Assembly: GCA_019429105.1 (NCBI GenBank)
Contig: JAHYJE010000015.1
Coordinates: 1-64,000, forward strand
DNA length: 64,000 nt
Reading direction: 5' to 3'
Origin: Syntrophobacterales bacterium
Lineage (GTDB): Bacteria > Desulfobacterota > Syntrophia > Syntrophales > UBA5619
Below the pieces are notes generated by a model. It ran no database searches, had not been told where the DNA came from, and saw only the letters and a program-made list of their open reading frames with translations. A program made the translations under genes and the position numbers. How positions within the stretch are numbered: position 1 is the first letter of the stretch; every line of letters begins with the position of its first letter. Of this stretch, positions 29,055-37,239 are shown one piece after another.

Positions 29055-29633
29055 ATGGCAAAGAAAATTCTGTTTTTGGTTGGCGACTACGTAGAGGACT
29101 ACGAAGTCATGGTCCCGTTCCAGGCGCTGGCTGCGGTCGGCTACGCCGTTGAGGCCGCCTGCCCGGACAAGGCCGCGGGCGACGTGATACGGACTGCCGT
29201 TCACGACTTTGAAGGCGACCAGACTTACAGCGAAAAGCGCGGGCACAACTTTGGCCTGAACAAGACCTTCAGCGAAATCAAGGAGGCTGAATACGACGCC
29301 CTGGTTATCCCCGGTGGGCGAGCGCCCGAATATATCCGCCTCAACCCGCGCGTCCTGGAAATTACCCGCTATTTCTTTGCGGCCAACAAGCCCGTTGCGG
29401 TTATTTGCCATGGCGCGCAGGTACTGGCGGCAGCCGGCGTGTTGAAGGGACGTAAATCAACGGCCTACCCGGCAGTGGGTCCCGATGTCGTAAGCTCCGG
29501 CGGGGAATATATGCAGATACCCGTTGACAAAGCGGTGACGGAAGGAAACCTTGTTTCGGCCCCCGCCTGGCCGGCTCATCCCGATTGGCTTGCCCAGTTC
29601 CTGAAGCTGCTGGGCGCGAAGATCGAGTTATAG
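29055..29633 (+). CDS. DJ-1/PfpI family protein
   Basis: 192 residues, AGGAGG-type ribosome-binding site upstream. [13 protein letters not shown] carries the nucleophilic Cys118 at the family's elbow, Glu17 lies in DYEVMVPF, and [12 protein letters not shown] completes the PfpI pattern. Related proteins act as proteases, deglycases or stress chaperones; the actual reaction cannot be read from sequence. Predicted cytoplasmic. Two hundred bases after the selenoprotein, possibly part of the same stress-related group. Confidence 0.88.
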   Translation: MAKKILFLVGDYVEDYEVMVPFQALAAVGYAVEAACPDKAAGDVIRTAVHDFEGDQTYSEKRGHNFGLNKTFSEIKEAEYDALVIPGGRAPEYIRLNPRVLEITRYFFAANKPVAVICHGAQVLAAAGVLKGRKSTAYPAVGPDVVSSGGEYMQIPVDKAVTEGNLVSAPAWPAHPDWLAQFLKLLGAKIEL

Positions 29634-29664
29634 TCAAAACAGTCGGGGCTCTGTCCCTCTTTAT

Positions 29665-30666
29665 ATGCTGAAGGTCATTACCGACGAGGCGGCGATCAAG
29701 CGTTGCCAGGGACATTTTGTGAGGAGTTTCCGGCCATTTGCGTCCGCCAAGATTCCCGTGCGGCTCGGCCATCCGGGGGCGAGCGAGCAGGCGAAGGTTG
29801 TCTGGTCGGAGGGCCTCGGCATCTGGCACTTCTCCCGCAAGATTGCCGACAGCCGCTACTGGAATGGCTTCGGGAGCGGCCGCCCGGAGCCTGGAAGCGC
29901 TATTGCGATTACCTGCGAGATAAATTTCCCCCTCCGCGGCGTTGACAGAAGGATGGGCGGCGCCTTTGCCCAGGATCGCACCGGCCGCCTCTTCGTTGTC
30001 CACCGGGGCAAGTTGGGCGGCGGCAGAAAGGGGATCGGGAAATCGCTCTTCACAAGCAGCTACCGGGGAACCTGGGAGGTCTTGGATGACGGGGGCGATG
30101 AGACGCCGGTCGCCGTCATCGGGATTCTGCAATCACCTCGTTTTGCCAGACATATCGCCGAGTTCGTCCAAAAGATTGCCCAAATCAAGGAGACTGCCGC
30201 CGCCAGCTCTGCGCAGGCAGAGCTGCTCTTTGGCGAATTTCGTCTCCATGAAGAGCTGCTCGGCGCCCGCTACCGCGAACAGGAGAGGGAGACCGGCGCC
30301 GAATGCGACCACGGCCTCGTCGTCCGGGATCTGGCCGAAATCATGATGCAGGCCGGTCTGAGGGTGGGAAACGACGGGAACCGGGATTTGGCGGTGATGA
30401 ACCGGGCCGGCCGGATCCGGGCGGTCTTTCAGATTCGGACGGATACGACTCTTGCGGAGATTCACGCCGCGGCGACGCAGCTTCTGCTGAGCGGCCTGAG
30501 TCTAACCGACAATCCGCTGCTGATATTGGCTCTTCCCCGGTTGCCGAAGTCTTCGCTGATTGACAAATTGAAGCGGCTGAATATTGCCGTTTTGATTTAT
30601 GAATGGCAGGAAGAACGGGCGCTTTTCCCCGGCCTCGCCTCTCTCCTGCCGGCAATTGCCTCGTGA
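29665..30666 (+). CDS. Uncharacterised protein with nuclease-like C-terminal domain
   Basis: 333 residues. No family is recognised with certainty. The N-terminal half has GLGIWHFSRKIADSRYWNGF and CEINFPLRGVDRRMGGAF. The C-terminal region (about 225-300) reads HGLVVRDLAEIM, RDLAVMNRAGRIRAVFQIRTDT and then AATQLLLSG, a layout like PD-(D/E)xK nucleases in which D is followed by [E/Q]x[K/R]. Here the usual E and K are Q and R, so catalysis is doubtful. Start ATG has no clear ribosome-binding site. Sits between PfpI and a transglutaminase-like gene in an accessory region. Confidence 0.55.
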   Translation: MLKVITDEAAIKRCQGHFVRSFRPFASAKIPVRLGHPGASEQAKVVWSEGLGIWHFSRKIADSRYWNGFGSGRPEPGSAIAITCEINFPLRGVDRRMGGAFAQDRTGRLFVVHRGKLGGGRKGIGKSLFTSSYRGTWEVLDDGGDETPVAVIGILQSPRFARHIAEFVQKIAQIKETAAASSAQAELLFGEFRLHEELLGARYREQERETGAECDHGLVVRDLAEIMMQAGLRVGNDGNRDLAVMNRAGRIRAVFQIRTDTTLAEIHAAATQLLLSGLSLTDNPLLILALPRLPKSSLIDKLKRLNIAVLIYEWQEERALFPGLASLLPAIAS

Positions 30667-30723
30667 CTGGCCAGTGGGGGAGAAACGATGATTCAAGCCC
30701 GGAGAACTCCCTCTGCCCTTCGT

Positions 30724-30812
30724 GTCATTGCGGCAAGCGAAGCTGCGAAGCAATCTGATGATTTATCGAATACTTACCGGATTGATTCGGCCGATGGCCT
30801 TCCCGCAATGAC
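30724..30812. repeat. Short interspersed repeat with inverted ends
   Basis: GTCATTGCGG at 30724-30733 is matched by CCGCAATGAC at 30803-30812. The left part continues into GCGAAGC and GAAGCAATC strings, a pattern common to dispersed intergenic repeats in many bacterial genomes. About 89 bp, no coding capacity. Probably a non-autonomous element or processing hairpin. Confidence 0.5.
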
Positions 30813-30849
30813 CAAAAATTAAAGCTGTCCCTCGTATAAGGAGAAGTTT

Positions 30850-31521
30850 ATGGAATCAGAAATACAGCAGTATCTACAGCCTTCAGCGACCATTGACCAT
30901 GACGACAAAGCGGTTGCCGCCTTTGCAAAAGGACATGCCGGCGATTCAGCAGATCACCGCGAACAGGCGGTCAGCCTCTATTATGCCGTCAGGGACGGCA
31001 TCCGCTACGATCCTTACTCCATTGACCTGTCGATCGAAGGAATCCGTGCCAGCGCTACATTGAAAAGCGGCCGCGGCTGGTGCGTGGCCAAGGCGATTCT
31101 GCTGGCAGCCTGTTGCCGTACCACGGGAATTCCCGCCCGGCTAGGATTTGCCGATGTACGGAATCACCTGACCACCCAGCGTTTGCGCGACCAGATGAAG
31201 ACCGACGTCTTTTTGTGGCACGGGTACACCTCTATTTTCCTGGATGGAGGTTGGGTCAAGGCCACGCCCGCCTTCAATATCGAACTTTGCCAGCGGTTTC
31301 GGCTGAAGCCCCTTGATTTCGACGGGCGCAGCGATTCGATTTATCACCCGTTCGATATGGAAGGGCGGAGACACATGGAGTACCTGAAGTATCGCGGTGA
31401 ATTTGCCGAGGCCCCGCTTGAGCAGATTGCCGAAACATTCCGCCGTGAATATTTAAAGGATTCTTTCGGGGATGAAGCCGACTTCGAAAGCGACGTAGCG
31501 CAGGAGACCGGCGGCTTCTGA
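30850..31521 (+). CDS. Transglutaminase-like cysteine hydrolase
   Basis: 223 residues, AAGGAG upstream. RGWCVAKAILLAACCR supplies Cys78 and HGYTSIFLDGGWVKATPAFN supplies His124; the third residue of the usual Cys-His-Asp triad is not obvious, with ATPAFN where D-x-T is common, though this variant is frequent in the subfamily. YAVRDGIRYDPY is the preceding conserved helix. Predicted peptidase or amidase without a signal peptide; substrate unknown. Confidence 0.82.
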   Translation: MESEIQQYLQPSATIDHDDKAVAAFAKGHAGDSADHREQAVSLYYAVRDGIRYDPYSIDLSIEGIRASATLKSGRGWCVAKAILLAACCRTTGIPARLGFADVRNHLTTQRLRDQMKTDVFLWHGYTSIFLDGGWVKATPAFNIELCQRFRLKPLDFDGRSDSIYHPFDMEGRRHMEYLKYRGEFAEAPLEQIAETFRREYLKDSFGDEADFESDVAQETGGF

Positions 31522-31541
31522 AAAAATAACTCTGTCCCTTT

Positions 31542-31933
31542 TTACTTCTTGACCCGGCCCACCCCTTTTTTCTCGTCAATGTCGCCGGGATACATAACCG
31601 CTTCCTGCCCGCGTTCCTTGGTGCGGATGCGGATTATCTCCTCCACCGGGGAGATGAAGATGAGTCCGTCTCCCGGTTCGCCGGTATAAGCGGATTTCAG
31701 GATGGCGGCGATGGTGTCCTCCAAATTGCGCTCGCCAACAACGATGTTGAGTTGAATCTTCGGCAACATGTCCACCTGATAAGTTCCGGACCGTCCCGCG
31801 AGCTTGATGCCGCTCTGCCGGCCATGCCCGCGAATTTCGAACATGTTCATCCCGACGATGCCGATTTCAGTTAAGGCGTCTTTGACATCCGTAATCTTGT
31901 CTTCCCGGATGATAGCCTCGATTTTTTTAACAT
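31542..31933 (-). CDS. glnB: P-II nitrogen regulatory protein with apparent frameshift near the start
   Basis: The P-II body is clear: IREDKITDVKDALTEIG, MFEIRGHGRQSG, the T-loop region up to KIQLNIVV and RIRTKERGQEAV, with a C-terminal tail about 18 residues longer than usual. The only suitable start, ATG 31933, follows AGGGAG at normal distance but is out of frame: the message has seven A's (T's at 31922-31928) where eight would give MLKKIEAII. The frame that matches the family has no ATG, GTG or TTG before an upstream stop. Either a sequencing or assembly slip, slippage during expression, or a real mutation. Immediately downstream of a truncated amtB. Confidence 0.75.
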
Positions 31934-31986
31934 TTCTGCTCTCCCTAAATATTTATTGAGGAAGCTCCTCTTCGAGCCGGCTTGTC

Positions 31987-32631
31987 TTATGAATAGGAAC
32001 GCTCCTCGTGCGCGCTGGTATCCAGGCCTACCTCTTCTTCCGCTGCCGTTACCCGCAGCCCGATGCTCGCATTGAGCAGTTTGGCCAGCGCATAGGTAAC
32101 GCCAAAACTAAAAGCGGCAGTCGCCACTATACCAATAATCTGAATGCTGAGCTGTCCGGGGTTGCCGAAGAAGAAACCGTTTCCGCCGGCGGCGTTCACT
32201 GCTGTTGTCGCAAACAGGCCAGTGGCGATCATTCCCCAGGTGCTGCCCACACCGTGGCAGGCCCAGACATCCAGCGACTCGTCCCATCTTCTCTTTTCCC
32301 GGAAACGCATGGCATAATAGGAAATTGGCGCTGCTACGGCGCCGATCAACATAGCAGCAAGCGGCGTGACAAAACCGGAAGCGGGCGTTACTGCCGCCAA
32401 TCCGACTACCATGCCGGTGGCGATGCCCAGGGTGCTGGGACGGCAGTCCAGCCAGGAGAGCAGCATCCAGACCAGCCCGGCGGCCACGCCGGAGGTGCTG
32501 GTGGCGAGGAGCGCATTAACCGCGACGCCATCGGCAGCCAGGGCGCTGCCGGCATTAAAGCCGAACCAGCCCACCCATAATAACCCGGCGCCGATCACCG
32601 TAAGGGGGATGCTGTTGATTGGATTGACCAT
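31987..32631 (-). pseudogene. amtB: Ammonium transporter, C-terminal half only
   Basis: 214 residues corresponding to about the second half of AmtB, normally near 400. It starts at the NSIPLTVIGAGLLWVGWFGFNAGS segment (partly quoted; helix 6) and contains the second pore histidine in DVWACHGVGS and the usual C-terminal ALAKLLNASIGLRV and GLDTSAHEE tail that contacts P-II. The first five helices, including the first pore histidine, are absent, and upstream DNA holds nothing like them. A possible ribosome-binding site AAGGAAAGG precedes ATG 32631. Unlikely to transport ammonium. Confidence 0.82.
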
Positions 32632-33145
32632 AATTCGTTACCTTTCCTTAAGACGTAGTGATTAATGCCAATTACTGCAAACGCAGCAAATATCTTGCCA
32701 AATATAAATTACTTGTATTATTAGTTAGATAAGATTTACGCTGACATATTATTGGGACGAAATTGTCACTGCTTAAGGCAGCAGTACATAATTGTGTTAA
32801 GATAAAATGGGGGAAAGAACATCTGGCGAAGGCCTCAGAAAGTCTTCCGGGATTTCCCTGATTGAAAACGCAGCCAATTTTCATGAAAGCTATTGACAAA
32901 GTTCCGGAAAGGTGTTCAATTTTTATGCGTACGGTACACGCAGGTTCAATCCGGAGGCTTATCTTGCGCAAGCTGCAATCGCCTCTGAAATAACGGCCGG
33001 AGACGCAACAGATATTAACGAAATCATTACAGAATTTTAGTGAGCGCTGCCGCTGGCAGAGGCGGCGGCTTGACCAGACAAGTTGACTGCTTGCACGCAT
33101 GATTGAGCACGGCGTCAGCGCGATGATACAATACGGAGGAAAGCA
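32632..33145. other. A+T-rich intergenic region with a short ORF interrupted by TGA
   Basis: No established gene. On the plus strand one frame from ATG 32807 to TAG 33040 reads as 77 codons with a single TGA at 32894-32896; the second part (NFYAYGTRRFNPEAYLAQA, then ASEITAGDATDINEII) looks protein-like. I see no convincing SECIS hairpin after the TGA and no ribosome-binding site, so a decayed gene is likelier than a selenoprotein. A purine-rich AGGAGG-like site near 33136 serves the next gene. Confidence 0.3.
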
Positions 33146-34828
33146 ATGGCGCCGCGGGTATTGAGCCTTAAGCAGAACAAACAGTTTGCTTCGATACGCG
33201 ATTTACTCCAGAGGTGTTTAGCCCTGACAGAAAAGTGCTCGAACGCGGAGTCATCCCGGTTTCTCTTCGAACAAATTTCCCATCTTCAGTCCGCTGCGCT
33301 TTTCGTCATAGTCGGGGAGGTGAAGGCTGGCAAGAGCAGCTTTGTGAATGCGCTGCTTGGCGAAGAGATCTGCGAGGTTGCGCCTGAACCATGCACGGCC
33401 GGCATCCAGGAACTGGTTTACGGGGAAGAGCGATCAACGACGATCCTCGGAGATCATTGGGAAAAGGTCAGTCTGCCGAAAAAGGTCCTCAAGGAAATAT
33501 CCATTGTCGATACACCGGGGACAAATTCGATTATTCGTAATCATCAGACCATTACAGAGAAATACATACCAAAAAGCGATCTTGTCTTGTTTGTCTTTCC
33601 GGCTAAGAATCCCCATACCGCTACCGCCTGGGATTTCCTGGAACTTGTTCGAAAGGACTGGCGCCGGAAGATAGTTTTTATTTTGCAGCAAGCCGACCTT
33701 GCAACGCAGCGGGAACTCGCTACCAACAAAGAGCGGGTGCAGCAGTATGCACGTGAGAGAAACATACAGAATCCAGTGGTTTTCACTGTTTCGGCCAAGC
33801 GGGAAGCTGAAGGCACATCGGATAGTGGTTTTGCAGAATTTCGGCAGTTCCTCCAAAGCGCCGTTGAGACGGGGGATGTCTGGCAGATGAAGGCCGAAGC
33901 GGCGCGGGACACGGCCGGCAAAATTGTCGGCAGCCTGCTGGCGCGTCTGCGGAAGGAACAAGCCGCTGTTGCCGATGACCGGGTTTTTTACGAGAATTTA
34001 ATCGCCCGGGTGGAAGCGCGTCGCGAAAAGGCCAATGCACTCAGTCGCTTGGCCGTCGATAGCCTGTGCGTCTCCTACGACCGGCTTGCCGCCGGCTTGG
34101 AACGCGACTTCGCTGAAGGCTTAAGAGTGGGAACGATCTTGCGCCGGGCTATTCCGTTTGTCCGGGACAAGGATGTCAAGACATGGCTCAAAGAGCTCCA
34201 TGCCAACTTTGAAAGTGTGTCGAAACAGGAGATTGACGCCGAGTCCGCACGAGTGTCGAAGGATATTTCTGATGAGATGATGACGATGTTCAGCGAGTTG
34301 ACTGAGGCAATTGCCCATCGCCGCAATACCGTAAGCGAGAGTTTTTCGGCCCGGCATTCCGACCGCGCCGAGATTCTCTTGCGCCTGCAGCAGCAGCTTC
34401 AAGACCTGCGCATCGCAGACATTGTTGGCGATAAGGGGATTCAGGGGTCTGACATAGGAACGCTATCGCTGACCGGCGGAGGGATCGCGGCGCTGGGCGC
34501 AGTCATTGCGTTTGCCACTCAACTGGTGGTGCTTGACATCACCGGCGGCATCCTGGCGCTGGTTGGCGCCGGTCTCATCGCTGTGACATTGCTCTGGAAA
34601 CGGTCAAGTATCGTTAAGGATTTCTCGCAGAAACTGGAACAGTCGCGCCAGGAGTTCCGGGATCGCCTGGATAAGGAGATTGCCTTGATCTTCGGGAAGC
34701 TTTTTGTGGAAATTGAGCAACGCTTGCACGAACCGGTGGCAACCCTCAATGCAGCCGATGACCGCTTGACTCCGCTTGTCGCAGAGGCGCAGCTTGTTGA
34801 GCAACTGGCGGGGGCGGTTTTTGATTGA
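33146..34828 (+). CDS. Bacterial dynamin-like GTPase
   Basis: 560 residues. G1 GEVKAGKSS (57-65), a G2 threonine in EPCTAGIQ, and G3 VDTPGTNS (121-128) are clear; G4 is atypical, LQQAD rather than the common N/TKxD. A long helical stalk follows, then two adjacent membrane segments (about 435-485) in TGGGIAALGAVIAFA and the next hydrophobic stretch, and a helical tail. This matches the dynamin superfamily in bacteria, which remodel or repair membranes. Next to a small membrane protein (34919-35263), which may be a partner or unrelated. Confidence 0.87.
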   Translation: MAPRVLSLKQNKQFASIRDLLQRCLALTEKCSNAESSRFLFEQISHLQSAALFVIVGEVKAGKSSFVNALLGEEICEVAPEPCTAGIQELVYGEERSTTILGDHWEKVSLPKKVLKEISIVDTPGTNSIIRNHQTITEKYIPKSDLVLFVFPAKNPHTATAWDFLELVRKDWRRKIVFILQQADLATQRELATNKERVQQYARERNIQNPVVFTVSAKREAEGTSDSGFAEFRQFLQSAVETGDVWQMKAEAARDTAGKIVGSLLARLRKEQAAVADDRVFYENLIARVEARREKANALSRLAVDSLCVSYDRLAAGLERDFAEGLRVGTILRRAIPFVRDKDVKTWLKELHANFESVSKQEIDAESARVSKDISDEMMTMFSELTEAIAHRRNTVSESFSARHSDRAEILLRLQQQLQDLRIADIVGDKGIQGSDIGTLSLTGGGIAALGAVIAFATQLVVLDITGGILALVGAGLIAVTLLWKRSSIVKDFSQKLEQSRQEFRDRLDKEIALIFGKLFVEIEQRLHEPVATLNAADDRLTPLVAEAQLVEQLAGAVFD

Positions 34829-34918
34829 AGTATCGCCGAACAGGATGGCTTCTGCACAGCCCCGGGCGGCTGCGGAGCTCGGACGAGTTAGCGTTGCCGC
34901 TTACAGAAGGGAGAATCA

Positions 34919-35263
34919 ATGGAAACTACGGTGATCACAGAAAGAGAGAGGTCGGCAAAAACCCTTACGATAATCATTTATGCGCTGTATGCCGCGTTTT
35001 TTCTGGTTGGCATCACCGCCATCTTTGCGATCGTGCTCAACTACGTCAAAAAGGATGACATGGTCGGAACGTTTCTGGAAAGTCATTTTCGCTGGCAGAT
35101 TCGCACCTTCTGGTTCGGGCTGCTGTGGGGCGTGCTGGGAGGAATCACCATGCTGATCGTTGTCGGATGGTTTGCGCTTGTCGCCGACGGCATCTGGATT
35201 ATTTACCGCATAATCAAAGGCTGGCTGCGGCTTAGCGAAAATAAGCCGATGTACGTCGTCTGA
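34919..35263 (+). CDS. Small membrane protein, COG3671-like
   Basis: 114 residues with three predicted membrane helices. ESHFRWQIRTFWFGLLW and GIWIIYRIIKGWLRL are conserved in a group of predicted membrane proteins related to DUF4870. AGAAGGGAG precedes the ATG. Function unknown. It follows the dynamin-like gene by about 90 bases, the only contextual hint. Confidence 0.7.
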   Translation: METTVITERERSAKTLTIIIYALYAAFFLVGITAIFAIVLNYVKKDDMVGTFLESHFRWQIRTFWFGLLWGVLGGITMLIVVGWFALVADGIWIIYRIIKGWLRLSENKPMYVV

Positions 35264-35310
35264 AAAATCAAGCGGGATAACCCCGGGAGGCCCCGCCGAC
35301 CGGCTGGCAC

Positions 35311-36327
35311 TCAGAGGTCGTGCGGCCGGATGATCACCTTGAGGGAATCCTCGCCGGACAGAACAAGCTGAAATCCTTCCTGAATACGCGCAAGGGGCAG
35401 GCGGTGGGTGATCATGTCCCCGATTTTCACGGTGCGGCTTGCGAGCAGAGATATGGCGTGCGCGATATCGGGCGGGCCGCAATAATATGAGGTTAAAATC
35501 CGTATCTCTTTCCTCCAAAAGTCGTTCAGGGGAATCGTTACCTGTTTTTCCGGGCTCGGCACGGCGAAGAACGCGACCGCTCCCCCTTTGTCCACTGATG
35601 CCCATGCCTGGTTGATGACCGACAGAGGCGACGCGCAGACAATGACGACATCGGCTTTTTTACCGTTCTGCCTGACAACTTCCCCGGGAACATCGCCATT
35701 CGCGAGCAGCGCAATATCCGCGCCGTTTTGCGAGGCAAGGGCAAGTTTTCTGGGATTGATGTCCGTGGCAATTACTCGACATCCCTTGACTTTGGCGAGC
35801 TTTACGTGCAAAAGCCCGGACATGCCGCATCCCATGACCATGACCGTGTGGCGCTGCTCAATGCCCGCAAGCCCTTGTGCATGGCACACGCAGGCCAGCG
35901 GTTCGATGAAGGTGCTTTCCTCGAAGGAGAGGCGCTCCGGCAGCAAACAGGCGCCGCGCTCGATAAAGACTTGGGGGACGAGGATGTACTCGGCAAATCC
36001 CCCCGGCAGGCGCTCCTGTACCCCCGTGCAGAGCGGATATTTCCCGGCCTTGCAATAGTCGCACTCAAGGCAGGGCACCTTGGGCGCGATGAAGACGCGC
36101 TCGCCCACCCGGAATTTCGTCTGCAAGCTGCCGACTCGGACCACTTCGGCGCCAATCTCGTGTCCCGGCACCAGGGGGGCGCGCGGCAGCCTGTACCATT
36201 CGACAATATCGCTGCCGCAGATGCCGCAGGCATGGACCTTGACGAGCATCTCTTCGGGGCCGGGCACAGGCGTATCCACTTCTTGAATCCGAATGTCCGA
36301 GTTGTTGTGCCAGATGGCGACCTGCAT
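35311..36327 (-). CDS. Zinc-dependent alcohol/polyol dehydrogenase
   Basis: 338 residues of the medium-chain dehydrogenase family. CGICGSDIVEWY and GHEIGAEVV hold the catalytic zinc ligands (Cys, His, Glu); CLECDYCKAGKYPLC supplies the four-cysteine structural zinc site; VMGCGMSGLLHV is the NAD(P) Rossmann turn and ATDINPRK the selectivity strand ending in Asp, favouring NAD. Six bases after lsrF and thus co-transcribed with it. Sorbitol/threonine dehydrogenase-like; the real substrate is unknown. Confidence 0.87.
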   Translation of the reverse strand: MQVAIWHNNSDIRIQEVDTPVPGPEEMLVKVHACGICGSDIVEWYRLPRAPLVPGHEIGAEVVRVGSLQTKFRVGERVFIAPKVPCLECDYCKAGKYPLCTGVQERLPGGFAEYILVPQVFIERGACLLPERLSFEESTFIEPLACVCHAQGLAGIEQRHTVMVMGCGMSGLLHVKLAKVKGCRVIATDINPRKLALASQNGADIALLANGDVPGEVVRQNGKKADVVIVCASPLSVINQAWASVDKGGAVAFFAVPSPEKQVTIPLNDFWRKEIRILTSYYCGPPDIAHAISLLASRTVKIGDMITHRLPLARIQEGFQLVLSGEDSLKVIIRPHDL

Positions 36328-36333
36328 CGCGCT

Positions 36334-37212
36334 TCACCGATTCTTGAGCGACAGGTAGAGCGCGAAGGCCTTGGCGGGCGTCTCGTTTTCGTGCACCACG
36401 GCTCTTACCGCCTGGATCATCGCCACCGCATCGTCGGACTGGAAGATGTTGCGGCCCATATCCACGCCGGCTGCGCCCTGCTGCACCGCTTTATACGCCA
36501 TGGTCAGGGCGTCGAGCTCGGGAATCTTCTTCCCGCCCGCCATGACGATGGGAACCGGGCAGGAGGCCGTGACCGTCTCAAACCCCTCTTCCACATAGTA
36601 GGTCTTCACGTACTGTGCGCCCAGCTCCGCACAGATGCGGCAGGCAAGCCGGAAATACCGGGCTTCCCGCGCCATGTCTTTGCCCACTGCGGTCACGGCC
36701 AGCGTGGGAATGCCGTACCGCGTGCCGGCGTCCACCAGCTTCGTCATGTTGATAATGGATTGGCGCTCGAACTCGCCGCCGATGAACACCTGCACGGCCA
36801 GGGCGCAGGCGTTGAGGCGAATTGCGTCCTCGATGTCCAGCGCGATCTCCTCGTTGGACAGCTCCTTTAAAATGCTGGCGCCGCCGGATGCGCGCAGCAC
36901 AATGGATTGCGATATGGAGGGCGGAATGACCGAGCGCAGAATTCCCCGGGTCAGCATCAGCGTGTCCGCGTAAGGGGCGAGGGGAACAATGCCGAGATCT
37001 ATGCGCTCGAGTCCGGAGGTGGGGCCTTGAAAATAACCGTGGTCGATGGCCAGCATCACGGTGCGGCCGCTTGTGGGATTGAAGATACGGGCCAGGCGAT
37101 TCTTCATTCCCCAACCCAGGGAATTAGCCCCCTTCAGAAAAAATCCCTCGGTGGACTGGGGGGTGTTCAAACCGAATTTTTCAGCCTCTTTTAAATCGTC
37201 GATATCGGGCAT
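36334..37212 (-). CDS. lsrF: LsrF-like class I aldolase/thiolase
   Basis: 292 residues, AAGGAGAGG upstream. [49 protein letters not shown] and [14 protein letters not shown] align closely with LsrF of enteric bacteria, which in autoinducer-2 degradation splits 3-hydroxy-5-phosphonooxypentane-2,4-dione using CoA. The lysine expected to form the Schiff base lies in IKTYY-like [10 protein letters not shown]. None of the lsr transport or kinase genes are nearby; instead a dehydrogenase follows. The substrate may be another phosphorylated keto sugar. Confidence 0.8.
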   Translation of the reverse strand: MPDIDDLKEAEKFGLNTPQSTEGFFLKGANSLGWGMKNRLARIFNPTSGRTVMLAIDHGYFQGPTSGLERIDLGIVPLAPYADTLMLTRGILRSVIPPSISQSIVLRASGGASILKELSNEEIALDIEDAIRLNACALAVQVFIGGEFERQSIINMTKLVDAGTRYGIPTLAVTAVGKDMAREARYFRLACRICAELGAQYVKTYYVEEGFETVTASCPVPIVMAGGKKIPELDALTMAYKAVQQGAAGVDMGRNIFQSDDAVAMIQAVRAVVHENETPAKAFALYLSLKNR

Positions 37213-37239
37213 AATGCCTCTCCTTCTCTCCAGAGAATG

